Shown here one piece after another: positions 8,101 through 13,290 of a stretch of DNA of 13,395 bases (the stretch's first letter is position 1; each line of letters starts with the position of its first letter). Below the pieces are notes generated by a model that saw only the letters and a list, made by a program, of their open reading frames with translations, was not told the DNA's origin and searched no databases. Made by a program: the position numbers and the translations under genes. The stretch lies in assembly GCA_027009605.1 (NCBI GenBank), contig JALVCY010000226.1, positions 1 through 13,395 on the forward strand, in the 5' to 3' direction. The stretch is from Saprospiraceae bacterium (GTDB taxonomy: Bacteria > Bacteroidota > Bacteroidia > Chitinophagales > Saprospiraceae).

Positions 8101-9596
8101 AAGGCAAGAAGAAGAAAAAGAAAGAGCGTGAACCATCCGCTGTCGAAAAAGGACTCGTCCGGCTTTTGTTGTCTGTCAGAAAAGGACGGGTGACTTACAC
8201 GGAGCGCTATGCTTCGGTGGTGCCCGGTTTTATACCTAAAGCTAAAATCTTAGGCCAAGATAAAGATTTTGCTACCCCGGGTTGGGATTATATTACCGGT
8301 TTTCAGCCGTCAGATGCCAAATTGGACAACCTAGCCAATCATAACTGGATTACAGATAATGTCATGCTGAATCAACCACTTTCGCGAAATTATTCGCAAG
8401 ATATTAATGCGTCCGTGACGATAGAGCCTTTCCGAGATTTTAAGATTGATGTGGATGCATCGAAGAACTTTACTAGGAATCGCACAGAAATGTTTAAGGA
8501 TACCAATAATTTGGATGGCATCCGGGATATTGTGCATGCCTTGCCTAGGCAGGTAGGCTCTTATTCGGTTTCTTTTTATAATGCGAATACCATTTTTCAT
8601 AAGGATATCGTGGGCTTATTTCATCAATTTGAAGACAATCGACAGACGATCTCAAGAAGACTTTATGTCGAAAATTTTGGAGAACCACCGGGGGGAATTC
8701 CGATTCATGCCATTGATTCGGCCTACGCAGAAGGATACGGACGCTTTCAACAAGATGTCTTAATTCCGGCCTTTTTGTCGGCTTACACCAATACGGATGT
8801 AAACAGTCAAAAATTGTCTTTCTTAAAAACAGTACCCAGACCCAACTGGAAACTGACCTATAACGGTTTGTCGAAGATTCCTATGTTTAAAGCTTTGTTT
8901 AAGAGCTTTAGTTTGAGACACGGCTATACGTCCAAAATGACGGTCAACTCCTACAATACGACCACAAATTATGACCCGAATGACCGAACCAAACTCAATG
9001 AAAATACTTACAGTTATTATTCGCAGTTTGAGATTCCGGATATTACGATTCGTGAGCAGTTTAATCCGTTGATTGGGCTGGATATGCGTATGAAGAATGA
9101 CATGAGTATGAATTTTTCTTACAACAAAGCAAGAAACTTAGACTTAAGCTTTGTGGACTATAAGTTGGCTGAAACCAAAACAACAGACGTCACTTTTGGA
9201 TTCGGCTACACCATCAAAAATGTCAATATCAACTTGTTTAAGAAAAAGAAGAGACGGAAAGTGAAAAAGAAAGTCGATAAGAAAAATGATAAAAAAGCAA
9301 CCGGCCGCAGGCGGGGAAGCAGCCGTAATAATAAAGCCAAAAATTTGGTAATTAAGATGAATTTTTCCATCAGAGATGATGTGACCTATAATCATCAGTT
9401 GGATCAGAATGTGACCATCCCGATTCGTGGAACCAACACATTCTCGATGTCTCCAACGGTAGATTATAACATCAATAGACGGTTAACCTTACAGTTTTAC
9501 TTTGATCACCGTCGGACGACGCCCAAAACATCGGCAAGTCCACCGACGGTATCTACTAGCTCCGGTGTGACCCTTCGGTTTAACTTAGGAAAATAA
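2166..9596 (+). CDS. sprA: SprA/Sov, type IX secretion outer-membrane translocon
   Basis: SprA forms the giant beta-barrel through which T9SS cargo leaves the periplasm. The 2476-aa length fits the family (Flavobacterium SprA and Porphyromonas Sov are about 2400-2500 aa). A signal peptide (1-20, cut near AQA-AS) precedes the SprA_N-type regions. Landmarks include PRNSVRVQAGGVQLTEGVDY with GKVRILN, VYIDDFEGSTNSIDLRTPTTNW (about 844-865) and VTYTERYASVVPGFIP after the basic linker. The C-terminus ends in strands closing with GVTLRFNLGK. Two segments are unusual: a linker at about 1889-1989 with roughly 40 Lys/Arg in 100 residues, and a second basic stretch at about 2359-2393. Both fall between predicted strands. 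Related SprA proteins appear to carry Lys/Asn-rich linkers at the first site, so I read these as loops rather than a frameshift. MITE copy 1 and a palindrome lie just upstream. Confidence 0.97.
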   Translation: MKQSIILIAFLWIFGMEAQAASNFEYHPVHLFSFGDIRFGLSMNGSLVRPDTLPPLQDRYGNFLTGSGRNVIDLKDPAVVDQSVEYDPETGMYIITEKIGNDYYRPPSYMTFNEYMKWKSEQQQKSYFKQLAGISDGSDGISGRLDPIAKFDFKKSLIDRLFGGSTVDIRPQGNIDLRFGVDYSKVDNPILPVRTRKRTAFDFGMDIRMNVTGKIGEKLTLTTNYNTNAIFDFENQMKIDYNSDLFSEDEILKKIEAGNVSLPLKSNLIQGTQNLFGIKTELQFGRLRLTTILANQKSQRQNLQIDNGAETQEFEIPIDKYDQNKHFLLTHYNRETFEDALSNLPQIRSLFRILKMEVWVTNDRNQTDGGVRDIVALADLGEPKELVTVNPGPPKYLDIAGRALPDNNANDLYANLLAKPESRTIDKVVSAMQDGTFGYHFEQVKDFEKVRARKLSPSEYDMNPQLGFISLKINVQPDQVVGVAFEYEYNGRTFTVGELSGQTPQSDSLKVLYVKMLKSSTARTDLPYWDLMMKNFYYLGSSQIEQEDFKLDIYYDDAGRGEKRFLPTSALKNVPLIRLFNLDNLNVQGDNRPDGVFDFVPGLTITAQSGRVMFPILEPFGSYLADTLHVDVNPSDSVYVFKELYDQTQFRAREYFEKNRFTIKGKYKSSGSSSEISLGAFNVPRNSVRVQAGGVQLTEGVDYEVDYNIGKVRILNDAYLQPGQPPINVSFEENTFGAFQQKSMVGLRADYELSKNMNIGATYMHLYEKPYTQKVNVGDDPINNRVLGLDFDYTKKAPWLTRLVDKIPLISTKAESSVSVTAEVAALKPGHSKAINQGQKEGIVYIDDFEGSTNSIDLRTPTTNWFLSSIPRGMKDSSGTEIIKESALVDDINAGVNRALLNWYRLDFTALGDGDNQDPYTREIKRVDIFPKLKLDQTTQISRLYPLDLHYQPNKRGPYNYDLPNGVSENGMQISAGVNTDGSFVTLKEPETRWAGIMRPIRNSDFESANIEFIDFWMMSPYLGTHEEYNDGFISIQLGNMSEDILRDSRMFFENGLTDGVQTDETAWSRVPRTQQITYAFDNNEREKQDVGLDGINDDDERTKYADFVQQYAGTNVANIISADPSNDNFVSFRSDQYPSTESALVKYTGYNGLEGNSKPTSGQYIESSTNYPNTEDLNRDNSLNETEAYYQYDISVAYAGFGGRLRDTTSENYVTESITVPGTGDIWYHFKVPLSQFKHAVGGIQDFRSIRFMRIVAHGFPKDIVFRFGTLELVRNQWRRYSRGRITCPDAQFEVNEVNIEENSSRLPFNYVLPPGVKREDIIGTVSVGAQQNENSLSMKIENLCKQSEKGIFKTLNMDMRVYKRMQLFVHAETSDFNTPDSQFVFIRLGKDFTNNYYEYEVPLKFSDKNNLDLSDPNAYRAEVWPEENFIDFPLELLKKVKIQSGASDSLTIPDPDKPQNHVTVVGNPNIGRVKTIMIGVKNKDHQPQTMEIWVNELRLSGLEEGGGIAGLARVDLKLADFGSIALSGNYSSIGYGGIDQKLAQRSREQIIQYDVAGNFELGKFLPEKSGVKIPFFAQYSKNIRNPQYDPYDLDIPLKEKIAASSTPKEDKNRAQDVTTIKSFNFTNVRKDKTNGKKPKPWDISNLSATYAYSETDKHNPLILSDNLKRYRGALDYQYSTKTKYIRPFKKLIKKDKYLKFLSEFNFNLVPNSFGVSTSMDRSLNKTTYRFAGEDPLLNTYYNKNFVWDRNYSLNWNFTKSLKFTFNAQTNTVIDEPDAFDALNRPLPAQEIKDSIWTNIRQGGRMKQYRHNYNLTYDLPFKHIPFMDWVKAKATLSGDYNWNAAALNVADLGNIAQNGQVRKINGDLNLTKLYRKSKYLKKIDSSLGGRSSRARRNSRSRKAARGRRDGKDGKSAGRGKRGKDGDSRKGKRGEEANPDMSEDNLASMEARGPKGRKPGKGKDNPKAKNNKKSKKAKKGKKKKKKEREPSAVEKGLVRLLLSVRKGRVTYTERYASVVPGFIPKAKILGQDKDFATPGWDYITGFQPSDAKLDNLANHNWITDNVMLNQPLSRNYSQDINASVTIEPFRDFKIDVDASKNFTRNRTEMFKDTNNLDGIRDIVHALPRQVGSYSVSFYNANTIFHKDIVGLFHQFEDNRQTISRRLYVENFGEPPGGIPIHAIDSAYAEGYGRFQQDVLIPAFLSAYTNTDVNSQKLSFLKTVPRPNWKLTYNGLSKIPMFKALFKSFSLRHGYTSKMTVNSYNTTTNYDPNDRTKLNENTYSYYSQFEIPDITIREQFNPLIGLDMRMKNDMSMNFSYNKARNLDLSFVDYKLAETKTTDVTFGFGYTIKNVNINLFKKKKRRKVKKKVDKKNDKKATGRRRGSSRNNKAKNLVIKMNFSIRDDVTYNHQLDQNVTIPIRGTNTFSMSPTVDYNINRRLTLQFYFDHRRTTPKTSASPPTVSTSSGVTLRFNLGK

Positions 9597-9623
9597 ACAT
9601 CGGTCAATAGAATCATTCTGACC

Positions 9624-9654
9624 ACGGTCGTTCGGTGATTAGCCGAACGGCCGT
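9624..9654 (+). terminator. Strong hairpin after sprA, possible terminator
   Basis: ACGGTCGTTCGG (9624-9635) pairs with CCGAACGGCCGT (9643-9654) over 12 bp with one G-T wobble and a 7-base loop. Only a short, interrupted T stretch (TTTGGTT) follows, so termination may be partial. It could instead protect the 3' end of the long sprA mRNA while allowing read-through into the next two genes. Confidence 0.5.
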
Positions 9655-9683
9655 TTGGTTCAAATAGAACTCCAAAAAATACG

Positions 9684-10037
9684 ATGGAAGACTGGCAATT
9701 AGATTTTGAATGGCTGCGAATCAGGCACTTTGTGAAGGATACTTTAGGCCTAAAAAAACTACCGGACTTTAATCAAGTCATGGTGTTGATTGGCATTCAG
9801 GAACTGGGTATCTTGCGCGATGATTTCTCGAAAGAGGAAAAGGAATACTTATTGCATATCGCTACTTGCAGATTGATGAGTATCGAAGGCTTCTTTGAGT
9901 TTGCCGAATATGACGAAGACGGGTGGCCGCATTGGACAGAAGTCAAGCCGTTTAGCGGAAGCGAAGAAGAGAAAGAAAACTATTTAAAGTTGATGGCCAT
10001 CACTTATTTTGACAAAATTCAGGCATCACAAACTTAA
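9684..10037 (+). CDS. Conserved-looking hypothetical protein, 117 aa
   Basis: I cannot assign a function. The protein begins MEDWQLDFEWLRIRHFVKD, has no signal peptide or membrane segment, and is acidic, so it should be cytoplasmic. Segments likely to be conserved are LPDFNQVMVLIGIQELGIL (26-44), EYLLHIATCRLMSIEGFFEF (54-73) and the aromatic, acidic YDEDGWPHW (76-84). The pattern suggests a small mostly helical domain. Coding is supported by an open frame of normal codon use, an ATG 87 bases after sprA, and tight spacing (30 bases) to the isomerase gene. No TAnnTTTG box lies upstream, so it is probably read from the sprA promoter past the hairpin or from a weak internal promoter. I have an impression of similar proteins in other Bacteroidota, but this is unverified. 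Confidence 0.8.
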   Translation: MEDWQLDFEWLRIRHFVKDTLGLKKLPDFNQVMVLIGIQELGILRDDFSKEEKEYLLHIATCRLMSIEGFFEFAEYDEDGWPHWTEVKPFSGSEEEKENYLKLMAITYFDKIQASQT

Positions 10038-10067
10038 AGGGTGCACACAAAAATACAAGAAACAAGT

Positions 10068-10943
10068 ATGAAACAATTTACCTTTGGAATGCTATTACTG
10101 CTTTTGGTCGCATCTTGCTCTAAGCCGATTGCACAGTTTAAGACCCAAATAGCGGATAATACGGCTCCGGTGGATGTCCATTTTACAAACGAATCTCAAA
10201 AAGCAGATCGGTATGAATGGGATTTTGGGGATGGGGAGACTTCTACAGAAAAAGAGCCTACTCACCATTTCATTAAATCGGGTCATTATAATGTGGTGCT
10301 CAAAGCCTATAAAGGCAAAAAAGTAAGAACCACCAAGCAAAGGGTTGTCATAAAACCTCCCAAAGATTGTTTGGTAGAGATTCAGACCCCTTACGGGAAT
10401 ATGCTTATCAAACTATCCGATGAAGCCCCATTGCACCGGGATAATTTTTCAAAATTAGCGGAGGAAGGCTTTTATGATGGATTGCTTTTTCACCGGGTGA
10501 TAGGCGGTTTTATGATTCAAGGAGGGGATCCCAATTCCAAAACCGGCCGGAATGTCGGCAGTGGCGGGCCGGGTTATACGATTCCTGCTGAATTTACGCC
10601 GAACTTGGTGCATATCAAAGGAGCCATTGCTGCCGCCCGAACGGGAGGCCCGATGAATCCTGAAAAACGCTCTTCCGGCTCTCAATTTTACATTGTGCAA
10701 GGCAAGAAAGTGACGGATGCCATGCTGGATCGTATCGAAGCTATACGCGGCTTTACCTACAGTCCGGGGCAACGAAAAGCTTATTTGAAAAAAGGAGGAA
10801 CACCACAACTGGACTTAGAATATACCGTCTTTGGATACGTCGTCAAAGGGGAAGATGTCATCGACCGGATTGCTGCCGTGAAAACGAAAAAAGGAGATCG
10901 GCCGGAAAAAGATGTGTGGATGAAAGTTCACTTGATTAACTAG
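10068..10943 (+). CDS. Lipoprotein with PKD domain and cyclophilin-type peptidyl-prolyl isomerase
   Basis: The 291-aa protein should catalyse proline cis-trans isomerisation in the cell envelope. A lipoprotein signal (MKQFTFGMLLLLLVASC) has a lipobox VASC, with C17 as the lipidated residue. A PKD domain (about 21-96) follows, with the hallmark YEWDFGDG (49-56). The cyclophilin domain (about 101-291) has FHRVIGGFMIQGGDP (141-155), which includes the catalytic Arg (R143), Phe (F148) and Gln (Q151), and GSQFYIV (204-210). Tyr252 in EYTVFG stands where human CypA has His126, a common bacterial change. A long loop (about 212-248) separates the last two motifs. I chose ATG 10068 over an in-frame GTG at 10041 because the signal peptide starts directly there. 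It lies 30 bases after the 117-aa gene and two genes after sprA, so it may serve T9SS export. Confidence 0.93.
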   Translation: MKQFTFGMLLLLLVASCSKPIAQFKTQIADNTAPVDVHFTNESQKADRYEWDFGDGETSTEKEPTHHFIKSGHYNVVLKAYKGKKVRTTKQRVVIKPPKDCLVEIQTPYGNMLIKLSDEAPLHRDNFSKLAEEGFYDGLLFHRVIGGFMIQGGDPNSKTGRNVGSGGPGYTIPAEFTPNLVHIKGAIAAARTGGPMNPEKRSSGSQFYIVQGKKVTDAMLDRIEAIRGFTYSPGQRKAYLKKGGTPQLDLEYTVFGYVVKGEDVIDRIAAVKTKKGDRPEKDVWMKVHLIN

Positions 10944-10992
10944 TCGATTGGCACTGATTGATAGCCCTCTAGGCTTGGAGTTATATTTTGTT

Positions 10993-11156
10993 GTAACTAT
11001 TTAGCCACCCGCTAATTTTTGTTAGAAAATGCCCTTTTTACGCCTGTTTTTGCTAAAATTTTCTCACGTAGCCCAGCTACGCTTCAAAAATTGTAGCTTC
11101 AACATTCACAAAAGTGCCTATTTTCTACCTAAAAATTGGGACACCTAAACAGTTAC
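10993..11156 (-). mobile_element. MITE copy 2 (164 bp, inverted, perfect 8-bp target duplication)
   Basis: This is the same element as 1963-2122 in the opposite orientation. The ends are GTAACTATTTAG (10993-11004) and CTAAACAGTTAC (11145-11156). ATTTTGTT flanks it on both sides (10985-10992 and 11157-11164), a perfect 8-bp target duplication that proves insertion as a unit. The core (about 27 bases) differs in sequence from copy 1 but again folds: CGTAGC-TGG-GCTACG read on the minus strand. There is no coding capacity. It lies 49 bases after the isomerase stop and could act as a transcript-ending hairpin. Confidence 0.9.
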
Positions 11157-11164
11157 ATTTTGTT

Positions 11165-11428
11165 AGCAATTTTCCGCATAACTTCCTGAAATGTTAGGCA
11201 TAGCGAGTCCCGTTGGAATTTGCAACGCAGAGTAAGGCGAAATTTGAAGCCAGTGACGAATCAGCTTATCTTGGGTAAGCCCCTTCAAATTTTGTCTTAA
11301 TCAAGGCAGTCAAATGGAGGCGGGGCAGGCTATGTCGGTAGAGCATTCCCCAAAACAACATCTAAACGCGATTTTTGTGATATAAATTTTTCCGGATGGG
11401 GAATTGCTGATATTTTCTTGGGCTCAGG
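11165..11428. repeat. Non-coding spacer with nested inverted repeats, possible dispersed repeat
   Basis: No gene is supported here. CGTTG/CAACG (11211-11215 and 11223-11227) forms a small hairpin. AAATTTGAAG (11240-11249) pairs perfectly with CTTCAAATTT (11283-11292) and encloses an inner GCTTA/TAAGC stem (11264-11268 and 11276-11280). ATTCCCC (11345-11351) matches GGGGAAT (11398-11404). The density of repeats suggests a structured RNA or a remnant of a mobile repeat; which one cannot be decided from one copy. Confidence 0.4.
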
Positions 11429-11461
11429 TTTTGGAAATTCAGCCCAAAAGCGGTATCTTTC
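11429..11461 (+). promoter_or_regulatory. Candidate ppgK promoter
   Basis: TTTTG (11429-11433) and TATCTTTC (11454-11461) are separated by 20 bases, matching the Bacteroidota -33/-7 layout with one mismatch at the last base of TAnnTTTG. It lies inside a longer in-frame extension of ppgK, which argues for translation starting at the later ATG, and implies a leader of roughly 90 bases. Confidence 0.45.
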
Positions 11462-11546
11462 GCTTCCTTACGGAAGTGATTAATTCAACTGCCAACGAAA
11501 TAGATGTGGGTTCAAGGAGTCCATCTATTTTGCAATATTTTTTGAC
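11461..11546 (+). promoter_or_regulatory. Structured ppgK leader with two hairpins
   Basis: A 7-bp stem (11461-11478, loop TTAC, one G-T pair) sits at the expected transcript start. A second, perfect 9-bp stem joins AAATAGATG (11498-11506) to CATCTATTT (11522-11530). A T-rich stretch (TTTTGC, then six Ts at 11538-11543) follows, ending about 15 bases before the ATG. The second hairpin resembles an attenuator. It matches no riboswitch I recognise. Confidence 0.35.
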
Positions 11547-11559
11547 AAATAGACTAAAT

Positions 11560-12300
11560 ATGAGCCACAAAGTACTTGGAATAGATGTCGGCGCTTCTGC
11601 TGTAAAAGGTGGGATTGTTGACCTGGATAAAGGAGAAATGATAAGCGAACGTTTTAAAATCAAAACGGGGGCGCCTCCGGCTCCTATCGCTGATGTGGTG
11701 GAAGCTTTCGCAAAAATCGTGGCTCATTTTGACTGGAAAGGGGATGTCGGTGTTGGGTTTCCAAGCTTAGTCAAGAATAATGTGGTTTACACCGCTTCTA
11801 ACGTGGATCAGGCGTGGATAGGAAAAGACATCCAAAAAGTATTCGGTAAGCGAGTGGGCTTAAAAGTACGTGCTGTGAATGATGCAGATGCTGCGGGTAT
11901 GGCAGAAAGAGCATTTGGTGGGGGCAAAGGACAAAAAGGAACGGTGTTGCTGCTTACGTTGGGTACCGGTATTGGCTCGGCATTATTTAGAGATGGTATC
12001 TTAATTCCAAATACCGAATTTGGGCATCTAAAATTTAAAGGGGATATTGCCGAAAGGTATTGTTCTTCCAGAGTAAAAGAAACCGAAAATCTCTCCATGA
12101 AAAAATGGGCTAAAAGGCTGAATAAGTACTTGGAGCATTTAGAACTCTTGTTTAGCCCTGACTTATTTTTGATTGGTGGTGGGATTAGCCGCAAATTTGA
12201 TTCTTTCAAGGATCAATTGACCATTAAGACGGAGATTCGTCCGGCGGAAATGAAAAATATTGCCGGTATTGTAGGTGCCGCCATGGCTGTAGATGCCTAA
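11560..12300 (+). CDS. ppgK: Polyphosphate glucokinase (ROK family)
   Basis: PpgK phosphorylates glucose to glucose-6-phosphate using inorganic polyphosphate (and often ATP) in the cytoplasm. The 246-aa length fits. Motifs in order are the phosphate-binding LGIDVGASAVKGGIVDLDKGE (6-26), VGVGFPSLV (63-71) and ASNVDQAWIG (79-88). The catalytic loop NDADAAG (107-113, Asp base), GKGQKGTVLLLTLGTGIGSALF (122-143), IPNTEFGHL (149-157) and LFLIGGGIS (202-210) follow. These match PpgK more closely than generic ROK glucokinases, notably ANVD.WIG and PNTE.GHL. The first loop reads DVGASAVKGG where PpgK usually has DIGGSGIKGA. I place the start at 11560 (MSHKVLG), because an in-frame extension to 11404 adds 52 residues without family similarity and covers the candidate promoter. 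PpgK is best known from Actinobacteria, so transfer is possible; codon use looks like the neighbours. Confidence 0.92.
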   Translation: MSHKVLGIDVGASAVKGGIVDLDKGEMISERFKIKTGAPPAPIADVVEAFAKIVAHFDWKGDVGVGFPSLVKNNVVYTASNVDQAWIGKDIQKVFGKRVGLKVRAVNDADAAGMAERAFGGGKGQKGTVLLLTLGTGIGSALFRDGILIPNTEFGHLKFKGDIAERYCSSRVKETENLSMKKWAKRLNKYLEHLELLFSPDLFLIGGGISRKFDSFKDQLTIKTEIRPAEMKNIAGIVGAAMAVDA

Positions 12301-12337
12301 TCTTGGGGAACTTCGTATGCAGGCCTGACTGAATGTC

Positions 12338-12352
12338 TGATTAGATTAATCA
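12338..12352. promoter_or_regulatory. Palindrome over the transferase promoter, possible operator
   Basis: TGATTA-GAT-TAATCA is a perfect 6-bp inverted repeat with a 3-base centre. It ends 15 bases before the TATCTTTG box, so it covers the place of the -33 element. That is a typical site for a dimeric repressor or activator. The binding protein is unknown. Confidence 0.45.
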
Positions 12353-12367
12353 ATTCCGAAACATTCT

Positions 12368-12375
12368 TATCTTTG
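12368..12375 (+). promoter_or_regulatory. Bacteroidota -7 promoter box, four bases before the ATG
   Basis: TATCTTTG is a perfect TAnnTTTG match, and CAAC then ATG follow at once. The spacing is the same as at rsmG. Transcription would start at or within a few bases of the initiation codon, giving a leaderless or nearly leaderless mRNA. It also indicates that this gene has its own promoter, apart from ppgK. Confidence 0.7.
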
Positions 12376-12379
12376 CAAC

Positions 12380-13018
12380 ATGCCACTAATACTAAAGAAA
12401 AATTTAAGACCGGAAGGAGTGTGGGGGCTTTGGGATATTACCGAGCCGGAATCCTACTTTATGGACAGATTGGATTTGTCAGTTTTCGAAAAAGCTGATC
12501 TCGACCAAATTAAGGGTCATCGACGGCTAGAGTGGTTGGCAGCCCGTTATTTGTTGCATTTACTTTCACGCCGTGAAATACGAGGAGAAGTATTGAAAGA
12601 TGAATTTGGGAAGCCCTTTTTGTCTGGGGCAGATTGGGAGATTTCTTTGTCTCACTCCAATAATATGGCCGGAGTCTGTGCTTCCCCCAATCCGGTCGGT
12701 ATAGATGTCCAAAAAATAGTCCTAAAAATTGAGCGTATTGCTCACAAATATCTAAATCTTTATGAAGTAGCAGCTATTCGGTATCGCAATCGGCTAGAAT
12801 ATCTTCATCTTTACTGGGGAGCCAAAGAAGCCATGTATAAGGCTTATGGGCGCAAGTCTATAGACTTCAAAAGAGACATGAAAGTCGAACCTTTTGTGTT
12901 TGATTCAAATGGTGGAACGATGCAAGCTAGCCTAACGAAAGATAATGTGACCATGAAATTTGACTTGGAATATGAACTGTTAGGTGCTTTTATTGTGGTC
13001 ATTGCGAAGAGTGTTTAA
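12380..13018 (+). CDS. 4'-phosphopantetheinyl transferase (Sfp/EntD superfamily)
   Basis: The enzyme transfers phosphopantetheine from coenzyme A to a serine of acyl or peptidyl carrier proteins in the cytoplasm. The 212-aa length fits the two-lobed Sfp type. Visible motifs are FGKPFL (76-81), WEISLSHS (86-93, CoA-contacting His92), VGIDVQ (106-111, metal-binding Asp109) and LYWGAKEAMYKAYG (144-157, with Glu150 and the W/KEA subfamily signature). The usual second acidic residue of the GxDxE motif is Gln111 here; other members, such as the human enzyme, also lack it, so activity is still expected. The target could be fatty acid ACP or a polyketide, peptide or lipid pathway; none is encoded nearby. 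The gene follows ppgK by 79 bases but has its own promoter and a palindrome upstream. Confidence 0.9.
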   Translation: MPLILKKNLRPEGVWGLWDITEPESYFMDRLDLSVFEKADLDQIKGHRRLEWLAARYLLHLLSRREIRGEVLKDEFGKPFLSGADWEISLSHSNNMAGVCASPNPVGIDVQKIVLKIERIAHKYLNLYEVAAIRYRNRLEYLHLYWGAKEAMYKAYGRKSIDFKRDMKVEPFVFDSNGGTMQASLTKDNVTMKFDLEYELLGAFIVVIAKSV

Positions 13019-13290
13019 AATGCGGTCTCTCCTACAGGCGGCTACCCGTTAGAAAGGGCGCAATCGGGTTCTGTCCCCTACATTTCGATAAATAACAAAC
13101 TGATTTAGCATAAAAGATTAGAATAAAGGTTAATTATAAACTAGAATAATTTATCCAACTAGCTGATAATCAACTCGTTATCGAGCGCTAACAGGGTGGA
13201 CGAAAGGAAGTTTTTATAACATGTTAGTCTATGTGTGGACTTTTTCTCACCCAAATTTTAGCAGTCTGAAGCCAAGAATTTGTAGAGTTT
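13019..13290. other. Non-coding spacer after the transferase
   Basis: No open frame of merit lies on either strand. The first part has a weak ACCCG/CGGGT pairing (about 13045-13075) without a T-run, so no clear terminator is seen. The middle (about 13085-13160) is very AT-rich. A GATAA/TTATC inverted repeat lies near 13165-13182. I see no RNA gene. Confidence 0.4.

Noticed and set aside
7736..8193. Open frames on both strands opposite or out of frame with the basic linker of SprA
   Set aside because: They arise from the low-complexity Lys/Arg/Gly codons of sprA; the sprA frame is continuous and flanked by family-conserved sequence.
10041..10067. GTG start nine codons upstream of the isomerase
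   Set aside because: It would put polar residues before a lipoprotein signal peptide that starts properly at the ATG at 10068.
1963..11156. Composite transposon formed by the two MITE copies
   Set aside because: Each copy has its own different 8-bp flanking duplication, so they inserted independently, and the enclosed genes are core T9SS and probable ancestral neighbours.
11404..11559. Longer ppgK start giving 52 extra residues
   Set aside because: The extension has no similarity to PpgK, and the candidate promoter and hairpins lie within it; MSHKVLGIDVG at 11560 matches the family N-terminus.
12380..13018. Inactive transferase because Gln replaces the usual Glu in GIDVQ
   Set aside because: Asp109, Glu150 and His92 are present, and active family members such as the human enzyme also lack that Glu.
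13085..13200. Replication origin in the AT-rich region, with rsmG elsewhere in the window as a hint
   Set aside because: Only one imperfect DnaA-box-like sequence (TTATCCAAC) is seen, with no cluster, and no dnaA, gidA or parAB genes are present.
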